DNA of 64,000 nt from Peribacillus simplex (GCF_001578185.1 NZ_CP011008.1:2508001-2572000), one strand, 5' to 3'; counted from the first letter of the stretch, positions 55,529 to 64,000 are shown. Numbers and translations: made by a program. The notes: generated by a model not told the origin, from the letters alone.

Positions 55529-56433
55529 TAAATTTGTTCTTTTGATAGCTGATTTGAAGCGGCGGGAACTTTTCGTGTCTTATAATTAATCATTTCTGAA
55601 GAGTAAATCATGATACTTACCATTCCTCCTTGCGTTGTAGCTTGGATTAGAATAGGTTGATTGTACTTGTTTTTAAAACTAAAATCAGGACCATACCAGC
55701 TTACTGTAGCATCGCGGCCAGATGGAACATACGGAACGCTCCTAGTATGGGAATAGCGTTGAGTTGTTTGCAACCCTGCATTGTCGATAGCATTAAATAG
55801 GGTGGATGACACCTGACAAATCCCTCCACCAATCCCTTCAGAAAACTCTCCTTTAACGATAACTCGAGCGAGCAAATACCCTTTATCTTCTGATCTCTTG
55901 CCAACGGCTTGGTTAAAAGAAAACACCTCTCCTGGAAACACGACATAATTATTAATGGCTTCTGTAGCAAGTGAGATATTATTTGAACGATTTTTGTTGT
56001 TCACATTAAAATAGGTTCTATATTCACCTATCTTTTTTTCACGAATCTCCGCAAGTAATTCGCTGTCAACTTTTGGATGAATAGCAAGCAAAGGTACTTC
56101 TAGTTTGTTTGCTCTACTTCTGTGCAAAAAGGAATAAAATAATTGCTCATTAAATGCTTGATGGTATAGCTTGTAACCTACTCGCCCAGGAAGAATATTA
56201 CCTTGTTTGTCTATTGTGGCATTTACAGGTTTTTGGTACACTTGCTGGTCTATTTTTTTGACAAATTGATTGTATTTATCCAAGTCCATGATAGGAACAT
56301 CTAGTAAGGGCATGGTAATATCAGAATGGTTGACACTGGCAATCGTTCGTCCTTCATGGGTTACCGATAAGCTTTCAGAAATATTCACTTGTTGAACGAA
56401 TAGTAAAATTCCGGCAATCCATGTTAATCTCAA
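55519..56433 (-). CDS. VanW family protein
   Basis: 304 aa. A short N-terminal hydrophobic stretch is followed by an upstream G5-like/peptidoglycan-binding-type region and the VanW domain. The signature includes NNISLATEAINNYVVFPGEV, FSFNQAVGKRSEDKGY, GEFSEGIGGGICQVSSTLFN, YSHTRSVPYVPSGRDATVSW and KNKYNQPILIQA. VanW domains occur in glycopeptide-resistance clusters and many spore-former cell-wall proteins; the role is undefined. TTG at 56433 follows GGGGGTG by 7 bases. It is the second gene of a two-gene minus-strand operon, 44 bases after the 284-aa gene. Confidence 0.88.
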   Translation of the reverse strand: MRLTWIAGILLFVQQVNISESLSVTHEGRTIASVNHSDITMPLLDVPIMDLDKYNQFVKKIDQQVYQKPVNATIDKQGNILPGRVGYKLYHQAFNEQLFYSFLHRSRANKLEVPLLAIHPKVDSELLAEIREKKIGEYRTYFNVNNKNRSNNISLATEAINNYVVFPGEVFSFNQAVGKRSEDKGYLLARVIVKGEFSEGIGGGICQVSSTLFNAIDNAGLQTTQRYSHTRSVPYVPSGRDATVSWYGPDFSFKNKYNQPILIQATTQGGMVSIMIYSSEMINYKTRKVPAASNQLSKEQIYRS

Positions 56434-56477
56434 TTGAATGCACCCCCATTATATTACTGCACCTTACTTCACAAATC

Positions 56478-57332
56478 CTATTTTAAGTCTTCATAGAGAA
56501 AATCTTGATCAATATACCAACGATCAGTCAAACTTTCCCTTCTGATCATAAAATGCATAACCTTTATTTCTTTGCCTTCTCTCTTCTTATAAATAGCTGC
56601 TTGAACGGGTACATCCACGAGAAAAAGCCCATTTAGTTGTTCAGGCGGTTGTCTTAAAGGGTCAACTACGCCAAAATATGTAATATCTTTAACAAGTTTA
56701 TTGACACGATTAGGATGACTCGGATTTGATAAGGTCATTGCTAATAATTTCTGATTTTCTTGATTAATGGCAATGGTAAAAATACGTATAAGTTCATATG
56801 GACTTACCGTTTGTAGATAATCATCAAGCTTACCAGCCGCTTTCAATACCATTAATTTATGAGAAAGATCTTCGTTTTTCAAACGATGCGTAATGCTTCC
56901 AGAAAAATGAACACAGAAATGACCTGAAAAACCATTTTGTAGAGCACCAGCACCATGTGGCATTCCGTGCATAGATGCAGCAATCATTTGATTATTGATT
57001 AATACAATAATGGCTCTTCTATTCCAACTCCATTTATTATTATAAATTTTCTTCATGATTTGAGTATCTTCTTTGGTTAGTGGCTGTACATCGGCATGAT
57101 GGCTACCTGCTCTTCGTTGAACCTTAAATGATAAACCAGTTTCAATATCAATAATGGTAAAATTTGTTTTATTAGGGATAATGCTGTTTACAATCTCCCA
57201 AGGTAACATCTCAATTTTAAAGTTTATTGGTACTTCTTCATCTTCCCATTCCATTGCATAGACCGAGTGATCGACCATTAAGACAATTATAAAAATAGCG
57301 ATAATTACTTGATACAATTTATTGTTTTTCAT
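56478..57332 (-). CDS. Secreted protein with HADVEPLT/GHFCIHF-type domain, possibly L,D-transpeptidase-like
   Basis: 284 aa with a signal peptide (YQVIIAIFIIVLMVDHSVYA). The conserved part reads FTIIDIETGLSFKVQRRAGS, HHADVQPLTKEDTQIMKKIY, WSWNRRAIIVLI, ASMHGMPHGAGAL and NGFSGHFCVHFSGS. This resembles a secreted family seen in Bacilli and Clostridia. The H-x-x-P-H-G...SGHFCVHF arrangement is reminiscent of the HG-x(n)-SHGC[IV]R catalytic motif of YkuD L,D-transpeptidases, but that link is inference. The C-terminal half (about 150-284) is unassigned. It is co-transcribed with VanW. Confidence 0.6.
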   Translation of the reverse strand: MKNNKLYQVIIAIFIIVLMVDHSVYAMEWEDEEVPINFKIEMLPWEIVNSIIPNKTNFTIIDIETGLSFKVQRRAGSHHADVQPLTKEDTQIMKKIYNNKWSWNRRAIIVLINNQMIAASMHGMPHGAGALQNGFSGHFCVHFSGSITHRLKNEDLSHKLMVLKAAGKLDDYLQTVSPYELIRIFTIAINQENQKLLAMTLSNPSHPNRVNKLVKDITYFGVVDPLRQPPEQLNGLFLVDVPVQAAIYKKREGKEIKVMHFMIRRESLTDRWYIDQDFLYEDLK

Positions 57333-57769
57333 TTGGTTTCTCCTGCAATTTTTCTTATTATTTCAGGACATAATCATTTGAATACCTTTGAATATTTGGA
57401 AATTCTTCAAATTAACTCCTCCCTGTTAATTTATGTTCTAAACACGGGGTTTGGTGGAATCAGCTATAAAGGCTTAAAAAGACTCAATCATATTAATGTT
57501 GATGGTCGAATAAGTACTTTTTGATATCCCTAATCTGAATAACTTAGAAACTACACAAGATGCCATGATTCAATCTTTGGAGAATAGCATTGAGAAAATT
57601 AAAAGCTAAAATGGATTGTTTCACGCCCATTTTTTTGATATCTTGCTGGATCTCTATGTTGGAAATTATACTATTAACAACATGGAATAAGAGGGATAGT
57701 CAGTGAATAGAAACCGGAATGAAGAAGAACTGTATAGATTAAACTCCCAAAACCATATCCAGTCACAGA

Positions 57770-58215
57770 GGGCTTAAAAGGCCTATATATTACATGATGA
57801 AGTCTGACTTCGCAGCAAGTATTCAAGCTACTTAAAGCAGATAAAATTCATCTTAATATAGCCCTTACAGAAGCAGAAATTATTTACCCATTAGACATGA
57901 TCCGCGATCCCAATGAATTAGTGTTTAATTACTTGCACCAAGAGGAATGAGAAGTCAAGAATTAGTGGATTTAACATGGGGGAAATACATTTAGTTCAAG
58001 GAAAAGGGAAAAAAACCACCCCTCTCCCTTAATCCCAATTCCTTAACGGTATTTCAAGACTATTTAGAAATTCTTTTTGAGTAACAAACATAATAGTAAA
58101 CCGACCTTTAATATAAAAAACTAAGCCTTTAAATTATCGTGGATTGCACAAAATATTTAAAGAGAATTTAGAAAGAGCTGGTCTACCCGCTTTCATTAGT
58201 ACCTACATTCCATTT
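57770..58215 (+). pseudogene. Decayed tyrosine recombinase (copy 2)
   Basis: Strongly similar in DNA to 54468-55070. ATGAAGTCTGACTTCGCAGC, ATGAGAAGTCAAGAATTAGT and CTTTAAATTATCGTGGATTG mirror copy 1, but with extra indels and stops. About 450 bases remain and no frame is open. Confidence 0.75.
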
Positions 58216-58362
58216 AACCCAGGTAACATAACACCCAATAAAATCAAGTCGATTCCAGATTTCAATGAGGTTTCTATTCCTGATTTACCGTTATGTTCTA
58301 CAATGACTTTATTACCCTCAAACTGAATTTCATCCTCGAATACAGGAATATGTATTTTCAAT

Positions 58363-59640
58363 TCAATACTTTTCAATTACAAGTCTTAACATTTCAAACA
58401 ACAAGAAGATAAATGATATCCAGACACCGCCATATACATATCCACCCAAAATATCACTTGGAAGTAATTCGGTCGATGCAATATTTGCAATTGTTAACCA
58501 CACTAATAATAATAACCCAATTAATGGAATGAATATGGAAGTATATTTTTTTTTCGAATGACGAATAAGTAAAAATAAGCATGTTCCATAAATGATTATT
58601 GTAATAGTGGCATTTATATCAGGAAAATTTGAGGAATGATACTTCCCCACGAACCGTAATGATTGGAGATAGGAAAAAATCTGCATAATTGATTCATGAA
58701 ACAGCCTAGCTCCTAAAATCGAAACGATAAGTAAAAGATACTCAAGCAGCCTATTTCTTCTCTTCCTCCAAATGCGGATGACCGTTACACCAATAATTAC
58801 TCCAAGTACATAAGGGGATTGAAATACTAACAACCCTTTCATCCAACTCATATATATTGAAGAATCCACTATATATACAGCAATTTCATTAAACTGAGTA
58901 AACTCATTATTTAAATAGTCTTGAGCCATCCCCAGCATCAAGGTCACCATACCGATTAAAACTAAAGTGAGAAAAATAAGAAAGATTTCTGTTTTTCTTA
59001 TGGTTTTTAGTCGATTTGTTAACCATTTAATTACATGAATAAATATGTTTTTAATTTGAACTTTATAAAACCGATAAGTGAAATACCCAACTAACAATAC
59101 CCCGAAAATAATAATAAAAATAATGAAATATTTACTTGCTGAATGATGGAAGGCCTCCCAGCGAGGTCCCAATACTTTTCCTAGAGTTATAAAACAAAAT
59201 CCCCATAAAAATGAACCTATATAAGCTGGAATAATAAATTTTCGAAACGGCATTCTAGAAATCCCTGAAATGTAACCACTGAAATGTCTAATTCCTGGAA
59301 TGAAATAAGCAAAGACCAATAATTTTCTGCCTGAACGCTCAAACCAAGCGGAGGTTTTTTTATATCTTTCCGGTCCCATATGGATATACCTTCCATATTT
59401 CTCAATTAGTTTATACCCACCTGCCCTACCAATCCAATAGGTTGCAGTTATTCCCCCACCTCCTGCAACAAAGACAGTCAGGAGTGCCAAAGGGTAATTC
59501 ATTGTTCCCTGAAAAACAAAATACCCAGCGTAGCTCATTAAAAATTCACCTGAAATTGGTAGAGCCATGAGTTCTAGAAAAATCCCAATGAATAATATCA
59601 GATAACTGTGCTGTTCATATACAGTTATTAAGTATGACAT
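58363..59640 (-). CDS. DedA family protein fused to a degenerate PAP2-like domain
   Basis: 425 aa. The N-terminal half (about 1-190) is a DedA/SNARE-associated domain (LPISGEFLMSYAGYFVFQGT, FERSGRKLLVFAYFIPGIRH, PAYIGSFLWGFCFITLG). The C-terminal half is membrane-spanning and PAP2-like (SIYMSWMKGLLVFQSPYVLG, KYHSSNFPDINATITIIIYG, IASTELLPSDILGGYVYGG). The expected PAP2 residues of PSGH and SRxxxxxHxxxD are not intact. The frame is open to 59694, but GGAGG fixes ATG 59640. It is 204 bases past pssA on the same strand, with a terminator between. Confidence 0.82.
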   Translation of the reverse strand: MSYLITVYEQHSYLILFIGIFLELMALPISGEFLMSYAGYFVFQGTMNYPLALLTVFVAGGGGITATYWIGRAGGYKLIEKYGRYIHMGPERYKKTSAWFERSGRKLLVFAYFIPGIRHFSGYISGISRMPFRKFIIPAYIGSFLWGFCFITLGKVLGPRWEAFHHSASKYFIIFIIIFGVLLVGYFTYRFYKVQIKNIFIHVIKWLTNRLKTIRKTEIFLIFLTLVLIGMVTLMLGMAQDYLNNEFTQFNEIAVYIVDSSIYMSWMKGLLVFQSPYVLGVIIGVTVIRIWRKRRNRLLEYLLLIVSILGARLFHESIMQIFSYLQSLRFVGKYHSSNFPDINATITIIIYGTCLFLLIRHSKKKYTSIFIPLIGLLLLVWLTIANIASTELLPSDILGGYVYGGVWISFIFLLFEMLRLVIEKY

Positions 59641-59785
59641 ATAAATGCCTCCATTTTTTATTAAAAGAAACTTTAGTGTGAATTTTTTCTTCAACTTTAG
59701 ATCTGATTACAAATAATGAAATCATTTTCTATGTCAATGAAATCCTAATCTTGTTTTAGGGGATCAAAAAGGTTATGGATAAAAT

Positions 59786-59827
59786 AAAAAAGCTGTACCC
59801 TTTTCTAAAAAGGTTACTAGCTTTTTT
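59786..59827 (-). terminator. Terminator between pssA and the DedA-PAP2 gene
   Basis: AAAAAGCTGTACCCTTTT pairs with AAAAGGTTACTAGCTTTTTT. It is symmetrical, with T runs on both strands, and lies 17 bases past the pssA stop on the minus strand. Confidence 0.85.
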
Positions 59828-59843
59828 ACAAAGGATAACGAAA

Positions 59844-60335
59844 TTATAGTTTTTTCACCCTAATTGGACTTACCATTAAGAACGCGAGTATTAAGGTAAT
59901 CCACGCATTGCTATATAAAAAGAATCCCATGCCAGCCAATGGTAATCCAGCTGCTGGAATAGGCAATCCTTTAAAATACCCAATGGTTGGATTAACACTA
60001 AACTTAGCTAATCTTAATGCCCCCATAGTTGGGAAAAGGATAAATGCCAAAGACGTTAAAATTGATGGTGCTGCTATCGAATGAAATAGAAGTGCGGGAG
60101 CAACTCCGAAACTAATAATATCAGCCAAGGAATCCAATTCCACGCCAAATTCACTGTTCACTTTTAATTTTCTTGCAATCCTTCCATCAAGAAGATCTAA
60201 AAAAGCCGAAAAGAAAATAAAAACGGCGGCTACTTGCAAAAAGCCACTCATCATATTAGTAATTGAGAGTACACCGCACAATAAATTTCCAATCGTAAAT
60301 AAATTGGGTACAGCTTTAACTATCTGATTGAACAA
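59844..60335 (-). CDS. pssA: CDP-diacylglycerol-serine O-phosphatidyltransferase
   Basis: 163 aa with several membrane helices and the CDP-alcohol phosphatidyltransferase signature DLLDGRIARKLKVNSEFGVE followed by LDSLAD (DG-x2-AR-x8-G-x3-D-x3-D). It makes phosphatidylserine from CDP-DAG and serine. The frame is open to 60380, but GGGGGG a few bases before TTG 60335 (LFNQIVKAVPN) fixes the start. In Bacillus, pssA is normally followed by psd (decarboxylase) and accompanied by a DedA gene; here DedA genes flank it and no psd is seen. Confidence 0.9.
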   Translation of the reverse strand: MFNQIVKAVPNLFTIGNLLCGVLSITNMMSGFLQVAAVFIFFSAFLDLLDGRIARKLKVNSEFGVELDSLADIISFGVAPALLFHSIAAPSILTSLAFILFPTMGALRLAKFSVNPTIGYFKGLPIPAAGLPLAGMGFFLYSNAWITLILAFLMVSPIRVKKL

Positions 60336-60557
60336 GGAAGTCCCCCCTGACGTTGAACAATCTCCGCATTTATATAGCATTTTCTATATATTCTTTCGCT
60401 ATTCATAAATATTAGAGGAAAAACTATCCTGGTAAATACAGAAGCCAGAAAGTAACACACTTGCCTTAAGATTCGTAATAAAAAACAAGTTGAATTTTTT
60501 AACGGCTTCTGGAATTTTATTCTTTTAAAGAAGCGACTTTTATGAAATACCCCTTCA

Positions 60558-61148
60558 TTATCGATTTCTTCTCTTCCATAAAAAATAACTTAATATTGAA
60601 AGGACCAATAAACTTGTAATTAAATAAATCCTGTATGTTGACAAATATTTTTCAACATTGGTCCAATTTTCCCCTAATATTCTTCCTAGAGTGATAAAAG
60701 TAAAACACCAAATTAATGCACCAGTATAGGCGTAAATAACAAATTTTCTAAATGGGAAGCGATTGACAGCTGCTATATACGCTGTAATGTGCCGTACCCC
60801 AGGAATAAAATAACCAAAAAATAAAAAATAGGGTCCGAATTTCTTGAATAATTTCTTGGTTGCATTAATTTTTTGTTCGGTAATGTGAATTTTTGGTCCA
60901 AACTTTTCTAACAAAGGCAACCCAAATTTATTACCAATGAAGTAGCTAAGCGAAATCCCCCCTGTTGCTCCTACAAAGGCACTTACTATCGAAATTAAGT
61001 AAGATAATTTACCCTGATACACAGTGTAACCAATATATGTAAGAAGCACCTCGTCGGGTATAGGAAGTCCTACAATACCTCCGATTAAAGCAAATATTAT
61101 TCCGAAGTACCCATAATGTTCTAGAAGGTAAGTAATATGATTTTCCAC
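60558..61148 (-). CDS. DedA family membrane protein (lipid flippase type)
   Basis: 196 aa. The DedA pattern is clear: GIVGLPIPDEVLLTYIGYTV, FVGATGGISLSYFIGNKFG, FGYFIPGVRHITAYIAAVNR and YTGALIWCFTFITLGRILG, including the acidic and arginine residues of the DedA motif. Family members translocate lipids such as undecaprenyl phosphate or phosphatidylethanolamine. Location directly upstream of pssA recalls the Bacillus petA (ybfM)-pssA arrangement and suggests a role with aminophospholipids (inference). GTG at 61148 has GGTGGAG 8 bases upstream; the GTG at 61157 is too close to it. Confidence 0.88.
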   Translation of the reverse strand: MENHITYLLEHYGYFGIIFALIGGIVGLPIPDEVLLTYIGYTVYQGKLSYLISIVSAFVGATGGISLSYFIGNKFGLPLLEKFGPKIHITEQKINATKKLFKKFGPYFLFFGYFIPGVRHITAYIAAVNRFPFRKFVIYAYTGALIWCFTFITLGRILGENWTNVEKYLSTYRIYLITSLLVLSILSYFLWKRRNR

Positions 61149-61330
61149 TTTTTTCACTCCACCTTTTAGGTGATTTCAAACAATCATTTCTGATCATTTA
61201 TAATCAGCAGTATTTAAATAATATTTTATGTTTTGGTTAAATGAACGAAAAAATTCATTTTTAGTTTTCATAAAGTTTTTAACAAAAATAAAGAAGCCGC
61301 TAATCAAATAAAGGGTTTGGTTTAGAAGTA

Positions 61331-61498
61331 CAAAAAAGTGACAGAAGTTTTGAAGAGGGTTGGAATAACAATGGCTAATCTTTCTATATTGAAAAATGGA
61401 AAGGCAAACGCTATTAGATGTTCGACTTTAGAGGCAATATGTAAGGGGTTGGACTGTCAATCTGGAAGATATCCTAAAATACAGTAGTGAAGTATGAG
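61331..61498 (+). pseudogene. XRE/YozG-like small HTH regulator remnant
   Basis: The frame reads TEVLKRVGITMANLSILKNG, then KANAIRCSTLEAICKGLDCQ, which is the conserved HTH of small YozG-type regulators. An extra base at the GGAAGATATCC position breaks the usual GDILKY tail, which is readable in the next frame. The N-terminus is also incomplete. Confidence 0.6.
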
Positions 61499-61623
61499 TA
61501 AATCCTAAGTCCCAATGAAGACCACAATTAGTGGTATATTCTATTTAAAACTCTACAATAATGTTTAACAAAGCCTATTCAAAAGATACTCCATATATAA
61601 ATAAAGAGTATTGATATAAAAAA

Positions 61624-61658
61624 ACCAGTCCGGTTCATCAGACTGGTCTTCTGTTTTT
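61624..61658 (+). terminator. Hairpin terminator
   Basis: ACCAGTC (61624-61630) pairs with GACTGGT (61641-61647), followed by CTTCTGTTTTTT. Confidence 0.8.
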
Positions 61659-61835
61659 TAAAATTTCTAAATTGGGGATTGGTTATCATAAAAAGCCATG
61701 GCAACTATTGCACCCGTTCATTGAGAAAATAACTTTATTCAAGAGTCGCACCCTTTAAATGAACTGTTAATATTATTTTGTCGCCCGCTTTTTATATCGC
61801 TTTTTTTTTGGCCCCTACTTCAACTTTCCTGATAG

Positions 61836-62099
61836 TTAATAATGAAAAATTGGAGTACAAATATAGTGAGTAATGATTATATTTTTTAAATTCTTCACTT
61901 CATATCTATTTTTAAAAATTTCATTATCAATTAAAGGTAAGGGATTTGAATACCCTGTATCGACCAAAGTCAGTTCATTATTCAATATAATTAAGTTAGG
62001 ATAAATGTGATTTTGTTGTTTATTAAATTCAAATCGATTGGTAGCTCTATTATCTTCATTTTTCTTCCTCCATACTGCAAGTGTATAAAAATATTCCAT
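61836..62099 (-). pseudogene. MBL-fold hydrolase fragment
   Basis: 87 aa on the minus strand. IYPNLIILNNELTLVDTGYS and VKNLKNIIITHY are the first two strands of a metallo-beta-lactamase fold. The HxHxDH metal motif should follow at once but is replaced by ICTPIFHY and a stop. It is a truncated remnant. Confidence 0.65.
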
Positions 62100-62280
62100 G
62101 GTTTATTATACATGATATGGAAAAGAGGGCATAAAAAAAGCCCCGATTTTTAAACAAGCATCATGTTTTTTTAACGACTTTATTATTTATCACACAACTT
62201 TAGTATCCGTGAACATTACATGGTAGTTTATTAGTTTTATTGTTTAATTTTATTTATGCTCCAGTTTTTGATAATTGGAA

Positions 62281-63198
62281 CTACTTGCTTTTTGCTATCG
62301 ATAAAATCGTAATGGTGCTTATAATGCAAAGTGTGCCAAGCCATTCGGCAAAACCGAATGTTACATTCAGCCAGATAACGGATATAATGGTTGCGGATAA
62401 TGGCTCAACCGAAGCAAATAAACTTACCTCCGAAGCTGTGATGTATTTCGTACTTTCCAAATAAAAATAAAAGGCAATGATCGTACCGAAAATGATGATG
62501 AACAAAACCGCTGAAAAAGAAGGTAAAGTCCAATTGCCTTCAAATGCCCAAGGAGGATGGACCATACTAAAACAAATGCCTCCAATCAACATGCCCCATC
62601 CCACAACAATCTTTGAACCCCATCTTGAAAGGAGTTCATAAGGTTGCAAAGTATAAAAAGCCAATGCAAAGGCTGATGTTACTCCCCAAAATACTGCCCA
62701 ACCGGATATGGAAAGTGTACGTATGCTTCCCCCCGTCACAAGCAAAAAAGTGCCAAAAATCGCTATGATCACAGCTACACTCACAGTAATGGTCGGAAAA
62801 CGTTTGGAACGAATGGCTAAATAACAAGTGATCAGGGCCGGCGCTAAGTATTGAAGGACAGTGGCAGTGGCTGCGTTGCCATATTCAATTGCTGCAAAAT
62901 ATGTGTATTGAACGGCGAGCATTCCCAGAATGGCAAAAAGGATAATTTGAAGCGCATCTTTTTTAGTTTTCCAAATGCCAAAAACCTGTTTTCTTTCATT
63001 TTTAAAAGCAATCCCCAATAAGATTACGCCTGAAAGCAATAAGCGTACCACCGTGAGCCACTCAGGACTGAAACCTTGCCGTTGAAATAGATATTGGGCT
63101 GCCGTTCCTGATACTCCCCATAATGCAGCGCCGGTAAGTACTAGAGCGATCCCTTTATTTCTTGAAGGTGATACATCGGCTAAAGTATCATTACTCAT
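62281..63198 (-). CDS. EamA family transporter (DMT superfamily)
   Basis: 305 aa with ten predicted membrane helices in two EamA repeats: GAALWGVSGTAAQYLFQRQG opens the first, and GWAVFWGVTSAFALAFYTLQ with FASVEPLSATIISVIWLN gives the second. Such exporters move amino acids or small metabolites; the substrate is unknown. ATG 63198 has GGTGGGG 9 bases upstream and overlaps the end of the GntR gene by 8 bases, so translation is probably coupled. The frame is open to GTG 63213, which overlaps the ribosome site. Confidence 0.87.
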   Translation of the reverse strand: MSNDTLADVSPSRNKGIALVLTGAALWGVSGTAAQYLFQRQGFSPEWLTVVRLLLSGVILLGIAFKNERKQVFGIWKTKKDALQIILFAILGMLAVQYTYFAAIEYGNAATATVLQYLAPALITCYLAIRSKRFPTITVSVAVIIAIFGTFLLVTGGSIRTLSISGWAVFWGVTSAFALAFYTLQPYELLSRWGSKIVVGWGMLIGGICFSMVHPPWAFEGNWTLPSFSAVLFIIIFGTIIAFYFYLESTKYITASEVSLFASVEPLSATIISVIWLNVTFGFAEWLGTLCIISTITILSIAKSK

Positions 63199-63886
63199 CT
63201 TTTTCTTCCCCACCTTTTACACGATCCATATGGGCTTGAATCCTAAAATAACTTTCTTTCCAATTCTTTTCTATCATTTCAAGCACCATCGAGAGATTTC
63301 TTTGTCTTAATGCCTGTATGATTAGATCATGCTCATTACCGGAAAGATGTACACCAATTACCTGATTGAAGTAATACAGTTCTATTCGTAATAGTTTTTG
63401 TTTTAGACCAGATAGAATCCGCTTCAATTCATCATTTGCTGGAAGATTGATGTAAATGGAGTGAAAGTCATTATCCTTCTGGACGGCAGCTAATTGATTT
63501 CCTTCGACAATTGCTTTTTTCACTTCCTGATTGATGACTTCCATCTCATTTAAGTGTTTTTCTTCTAAGATATCAAAAGCCTGTGCCATAGCTAACTTTT
63601 CCAGTGTCCAAACAATAGAATATATATTTAATACTCCATCGAACCGAATAGGGGAAACAATAGTTGAACGGCTCGGCTTTGTCTCCACAAACCCCTCATC
63701 CTCGAGCCTTAATAGTGCTTCTCTTATAGGAGTACGGCTTACTCCTAATTGTTCGGCTAATTCTTTGTCACGTAATTGTTGGCTTGGAGAAAGTGTTCCC
63801 TGGACAATCCAATCCCGCAAGATTATGTACGCTTCTTCACGTACAGAAGTACGTTTGATTTTTTGAGTTGAATCTGAATGTACCAA
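63191..63886 (-). CDS. GntR family regulator, FCD (FadR-like) subgroup
   Basis: 231 aa. An N-terminal winged helix (REEAYIILRDWIVQGTLSPS, AEQLGVSRTPIREALLRLED) is followed by an all-helical FCD ligand domain with the metal-site histidines (DNDFHSIYI and LSGNEHDLIIQAL). TTG at 63886 follows AGGAGG by 9 bases. It overlaps the EamA gene and probably controls it. The palindrome at 63921-63943, in its own upstream region, is the likely operator. Confidence 0.87.
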   Translation of the reverse strand: MVHSDSTQKIKRTSVREEAYIILRDWIVQGTLSPSQQLRDKELAEQLGVSRTPIREALLRLEDEGFVETKPSRSTIVSPIRFDGVLNIYSIVWTLEKLAMAQAFDILEEKHLNEMEVINQEVKKAIVEGNQLAAVQKDNDFHSIYINLPANDELKRILSGLKQKLLRIELYYFNQVIGVHLSGNEHDLIIQALRQRNLSMVLEMIEKNWKESYFRIQAHMDRVKGGEEKDE

Positions 63887-63920
63887 CGGCTATTTCCTCC
63901 TCAAAATACCAATATGTAGT

Positions 63921-63943
63921 ATGCAATATATCACATATTGCAT
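63921..63943. promoter_or_regulatory. Perfect palindrome upstream of the GntR gene (probable operator)
   Basis: ATGCAATAT (63921-63929) and ATATTGCAT (63935-63943) form a perfect inverted repeat with a 5-base spacer, 34 bases before the GntR start. Size and position suit autoregulation by an FCD-type GntR dimer. Confidence 0.7.
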
Positions 63944-64000
63944 GCCGTTGAAATGAATTTTAGAAATTTACCTATGTTCAGTTTTTAAATGATTGTCTAA

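Larger units (their letters stand above)
61165..61835. other. Gene-poor stretch of about 670 bases
   Basis: It contains the XRE remnant and the hairpin at 61624, otherwise no gene. Confidence 0.5.

Overview
The window reads as chromosome of a low-GC, spore-forming Bacillaceae, most like the Bacillus/Peribacillus group. The evidence is strong AGGAGG-type ribosome binding sites with frequent GTG/TTG starts, many hairpin-plus-T-run terminators, Bacillus-type families (YkfB/YkfC, DUF2935, CdaS, a KinB-like kinase, VanW), tandem glycine riboswitches and CcpA cre-like sites. Species assignment is inference. I saw no rRNA, tRNA or CRISPR array.

Region 1 (1-14.2 kb) is mixed housekeeping and accessory sequence. 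It holds a muropeptide-recycling pair (ykfB end, ykfC), an S9 peptidase, a formylglycine-generating-enzyme-like protein, a DUF2935 protein, a lysozyme-like protein, DUF402, two VOC proteins, DinB, a 2Fe-2S ferredoxin, the sporulation diadenylate cyclase CdaS and methionine aminopeptidase. Decayed genes and an IS1595 scrap lie between them. Region 2 (14.2-18.2 kb) is an IS-bounded insertion that splits the map terminator. An IS3-family element is nested inside an older IS150-like element, and a lipoprotein gene sits between two copies of the older element's 3' end. Region 3 (18.4-27.9 kb) has a double winged-helix regulator, a GTPase-DUF697 protein, an acyl-CoA dehydrogenase, a KinB-like sensor kinase, acetoacetate-CoA ligase, trpS and transporter remnants, and an M20 amidohydrolase.

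Region 4 (29.1-43.7 kb) is the most striking part: what looks like a complete glycine-to-pyruvate catabolic locus. A glycine/alanine-type permease and a glyA-gcvT-gcvH-gcvPA-gcvPB-lipA-(IscA-like)-lpdA run each sit behind their own promoter, tandem glycine riboswitch and terminator. Each also has a cre-like CcpA site. purU (formyl-THF deformylase) and sdaAB-sdaAA (L-serine dehydratase) follow. Together they would import glycine, cleave one molecule to methylene-THF, condense a second to serine, deaminate serine to pyruvate, dispose of excess one-carbon units as formate, and supply the lipoyl cofactor and E3 enzyme.

Region 5 (44.3-52.4 kb) is an acetoin-catabolism operon (acoABCL plus an acetoin/butanediol-type SDR) behind a textbook sigma-54 promoter and an upstream dyad. 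Its activator gene acoR follows, with a cre site overlapping its own promoter. Region 6 (52.4-64 kb) holds an unknown membrane-anchored protein and two decayed tyrosine-recombinase copies flanking a VanW/secreted-protein pair. It then has a DedA-PAP2 fusion, pssA and a second DedA gene, decayed regulator and MBL fragments, and a GntR-EamA operon with a perfect operator-like dyad upstream.
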